NCBI GenBank assembly: GCA_900551195.1
Contig: URVD01000108.1
Location: 1 to 6,338, forward strand
Source: an uncultured Collinsella sp.
Lineage (GTDB): Bacteria > Actinomycetota > Coriobacteriia > Coriobacteriales > Coriobacteriaceae
Reading direction: 5' to 3'
Length of the DNA: 6,338 nt
Part shown: positions 5,731-6,338 of the stretch, one piece after another
Position numbering within the stretch: position 1 is the first letter of the stretch
How the letters are laid out: each line of letters begins with the position of its first letter
The notes under the pieces: model-generated
What the model saw: the letters and a program-made list of their open reading frames with translations, nothing else
Database searches by the model: none
Told to the model about the DNA's origin: nothing
Made by a program: the position numbers and the translations under genes

Positions 5731-5770
5731 AAAGGGGATGGAGCAGGCCTATGCCCTCCATCCCTTTTTT
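5731..5770 (+). terminator. Strong intrinsic terminator after EIID copy 2
   Basis: GGGATGGAG at 5735-5743 pairs perfectly with CTCCATCCC at 5756-5764. The stem extends outward by AAAG against TTTT and inward by GGC/GCC around a CTAT loop. Six T residues follow at 5765-5770. This ends the EIIC-EIID operon and separates it from the MFS gene. Confidence 0.88.
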
Positions 5771-5787
5771 GTATAGAAGGAGTTCGT

Positions 5788-6338
5788 ATGTTCGCGAAGG
5801 ATCGCGAAGCAATGCGCCTGACGCCGGCAGAGGTCAGGCTGATTCTTATTGAGTCCCTGCAGTGGTGCGCCAACAACGCGGTCTACTTTTTGGGGCTTAT
5901 CGGTGCGGCCACGTATGATCTGGCCGGCACGGCCTTTTTGGTTGCCGCCATTACGCTCGCGCGCAATCTTATGACGTCGGTGGGCAATATGGTGTCGGGC
6001 TCGGTCATCGACCGCTTTGGACCGCGCCGGACGTCATTTGTGACGTGCGTGATTACGGCAGTGCTATCGCTTGGCGTGGGGTTGGCGCCGTTGTCTGTCC
6101 CCGGGCTTGTGTTTGCCGCGTGCGTCTTGGGACTTGCGGGCGGCTTTATCAACACCTGCACGCATGCGTTTCCGGGATACCTGGAGTCGACCACCGAGGG
6201 CCGTACCCGCGTGAACGGCCTCATGGTGTTCTACAGCAATATCGCCTATACCGCTGGCCCGCTGCTCGGCGGTGCCATCGTGAGCTGTTTTGCCACGCAA
6301 TCGGTCTATCTGCTCATGGCGGGCATGATGGGTGTGGC
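5788..6338 (+). CDS. Major facilitator superfamily transporter, N-terminal part (3'-truncated)
   Basis: The frame opens at ATG 5788 and stays open for 183 complete codons to the window end. AAGGAG lies at 5777-5782, at good spacing. After a short hydrophilic N-terminus (residues 1-16) the protein has successive hydrophobic segments. The MFS motif A is seen as GSVIDRFGPRR at 71-81, in the loop between membrane segments 2 and 3. A later GPLLGGAI at 157-164 resembles the motif found in segment 5 of drug/H+ antiporter-type members. The substrate cannot be told from this half. It starts only 18 bases after the terminator's last T, with no visible promoter and no copy of the operator boxes. Its codon use (TTG, TTT, GGA, CTA) is looser than that of the PTS genes. 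It is therefore probably not part of the Amadori regulon. Confidence 0.88.
   Translation, partial: MFAKDREAMRLTPAEVRLILIESLQWCANNAVYFLGLIGAATYDLAGTAFLVAAITLARNLMTSVGNMVSGSVIDRFGPRRTSFVTCVITAVLSLGVGLAPLSVPGLVFAACVLGLAGGFINTCTHAFPGYLESTTEGRTRVNGLMVFYSNIAYTAGPLLGGAIVSCFATQSVYLLMAGMMGV

Noticed and set aside
4794..5876. Open frame of 360 codons on the minus strand, antisense to EIID copy 2
   Set aside because: Same artefact of GC3 bias; His/Asp/Ala/Gly-rich translation without domains, spanning an intergenic terminator.
1..6338. CRISPR array, insertion sequence, tRNA or rRNA gene, toxin-antitoxin or defence system
   Set aside because: I looked for short regular repeats, transposase motifs, cloverleaf-like segments and small paired genes on both strands and saw none; the only long repeat is the EIID paralogue pair.

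Overview
The window (GC-rich, roughly 60%) looks like a gut actinobacterium of the class Coriobacteriia, most likely Collinsella or a close relative. The reasons are the base composition, codon use, compact intergenic regions and strong GGAGG-type ribosome binding sites. This genus assignment is an inference; no taxonomic marker gene is present. All supported genes lie on the + strand, and both edges cut through genes.

Layout: (1) 1-546 is the 3' end of a mannose-family PTS EIID gene (copy 1), followed by a strong intrinsic terminator at 596-632. (2) 659-1504 encodes a TIM-barrel sugar isomerase/epimerase that most resembles FrlC (fructoselysine/psicoselysine 3-epimerase), followed by a terminator-like hairpin. 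(3) A promoter/operator at about 1677-1722 precedes a three-gene unit: an SIS-domain deglycase of the FrlB/FraB/Gfr type (1772-2833), a mannose-family EIIA (2855-3274) and an EIIB (3332-3814). (4) A second, near-identical promoter/operator at about 3927-3970, followed by a structured leader, precedes EIIC (4109-4882) and EIID copy 2 (4872-5696), closed by a strong terminator at 5731-5770. (5) The 5' part of an MFS transporter gene starts at 5788 and runs off the window.

How the genes could work together: the EIIA-EIIB-EIIC-EIID set forms a complete mannose-type phosphotransferase permease that would import and phosphorylate a ketose-amine (Amadori) compound such as fructoselysine or glucoselysine. 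The SIS protein keeps the Glu-His pair, 16 residues apart, that matches my recollection of the catalytic pair of the FraB deglycase. It would split the 6-phosphate into glucose 6-phosphate and the amine. The FrlC-like protein would convert the C3 epimer. This parallels the Salmonella gfr (PTS) and E. coli frl systems. Collinsella intestinalis has been reported to break down fructoselysine from cooked food, which fits. The exact substrate cannot be read from the sequence.

The most interesting points are: the twin promoters that share paired operator-like boxes (ATTGGTATYAAAT) and define a local regulon; the splitting of one PTS into two transcription units; two EIID paralogues aligned without gaps; and a striking composition mosaic in which the deglycase and EIID copy 2 use almost only G/C-ending codons while their neighbours do not.
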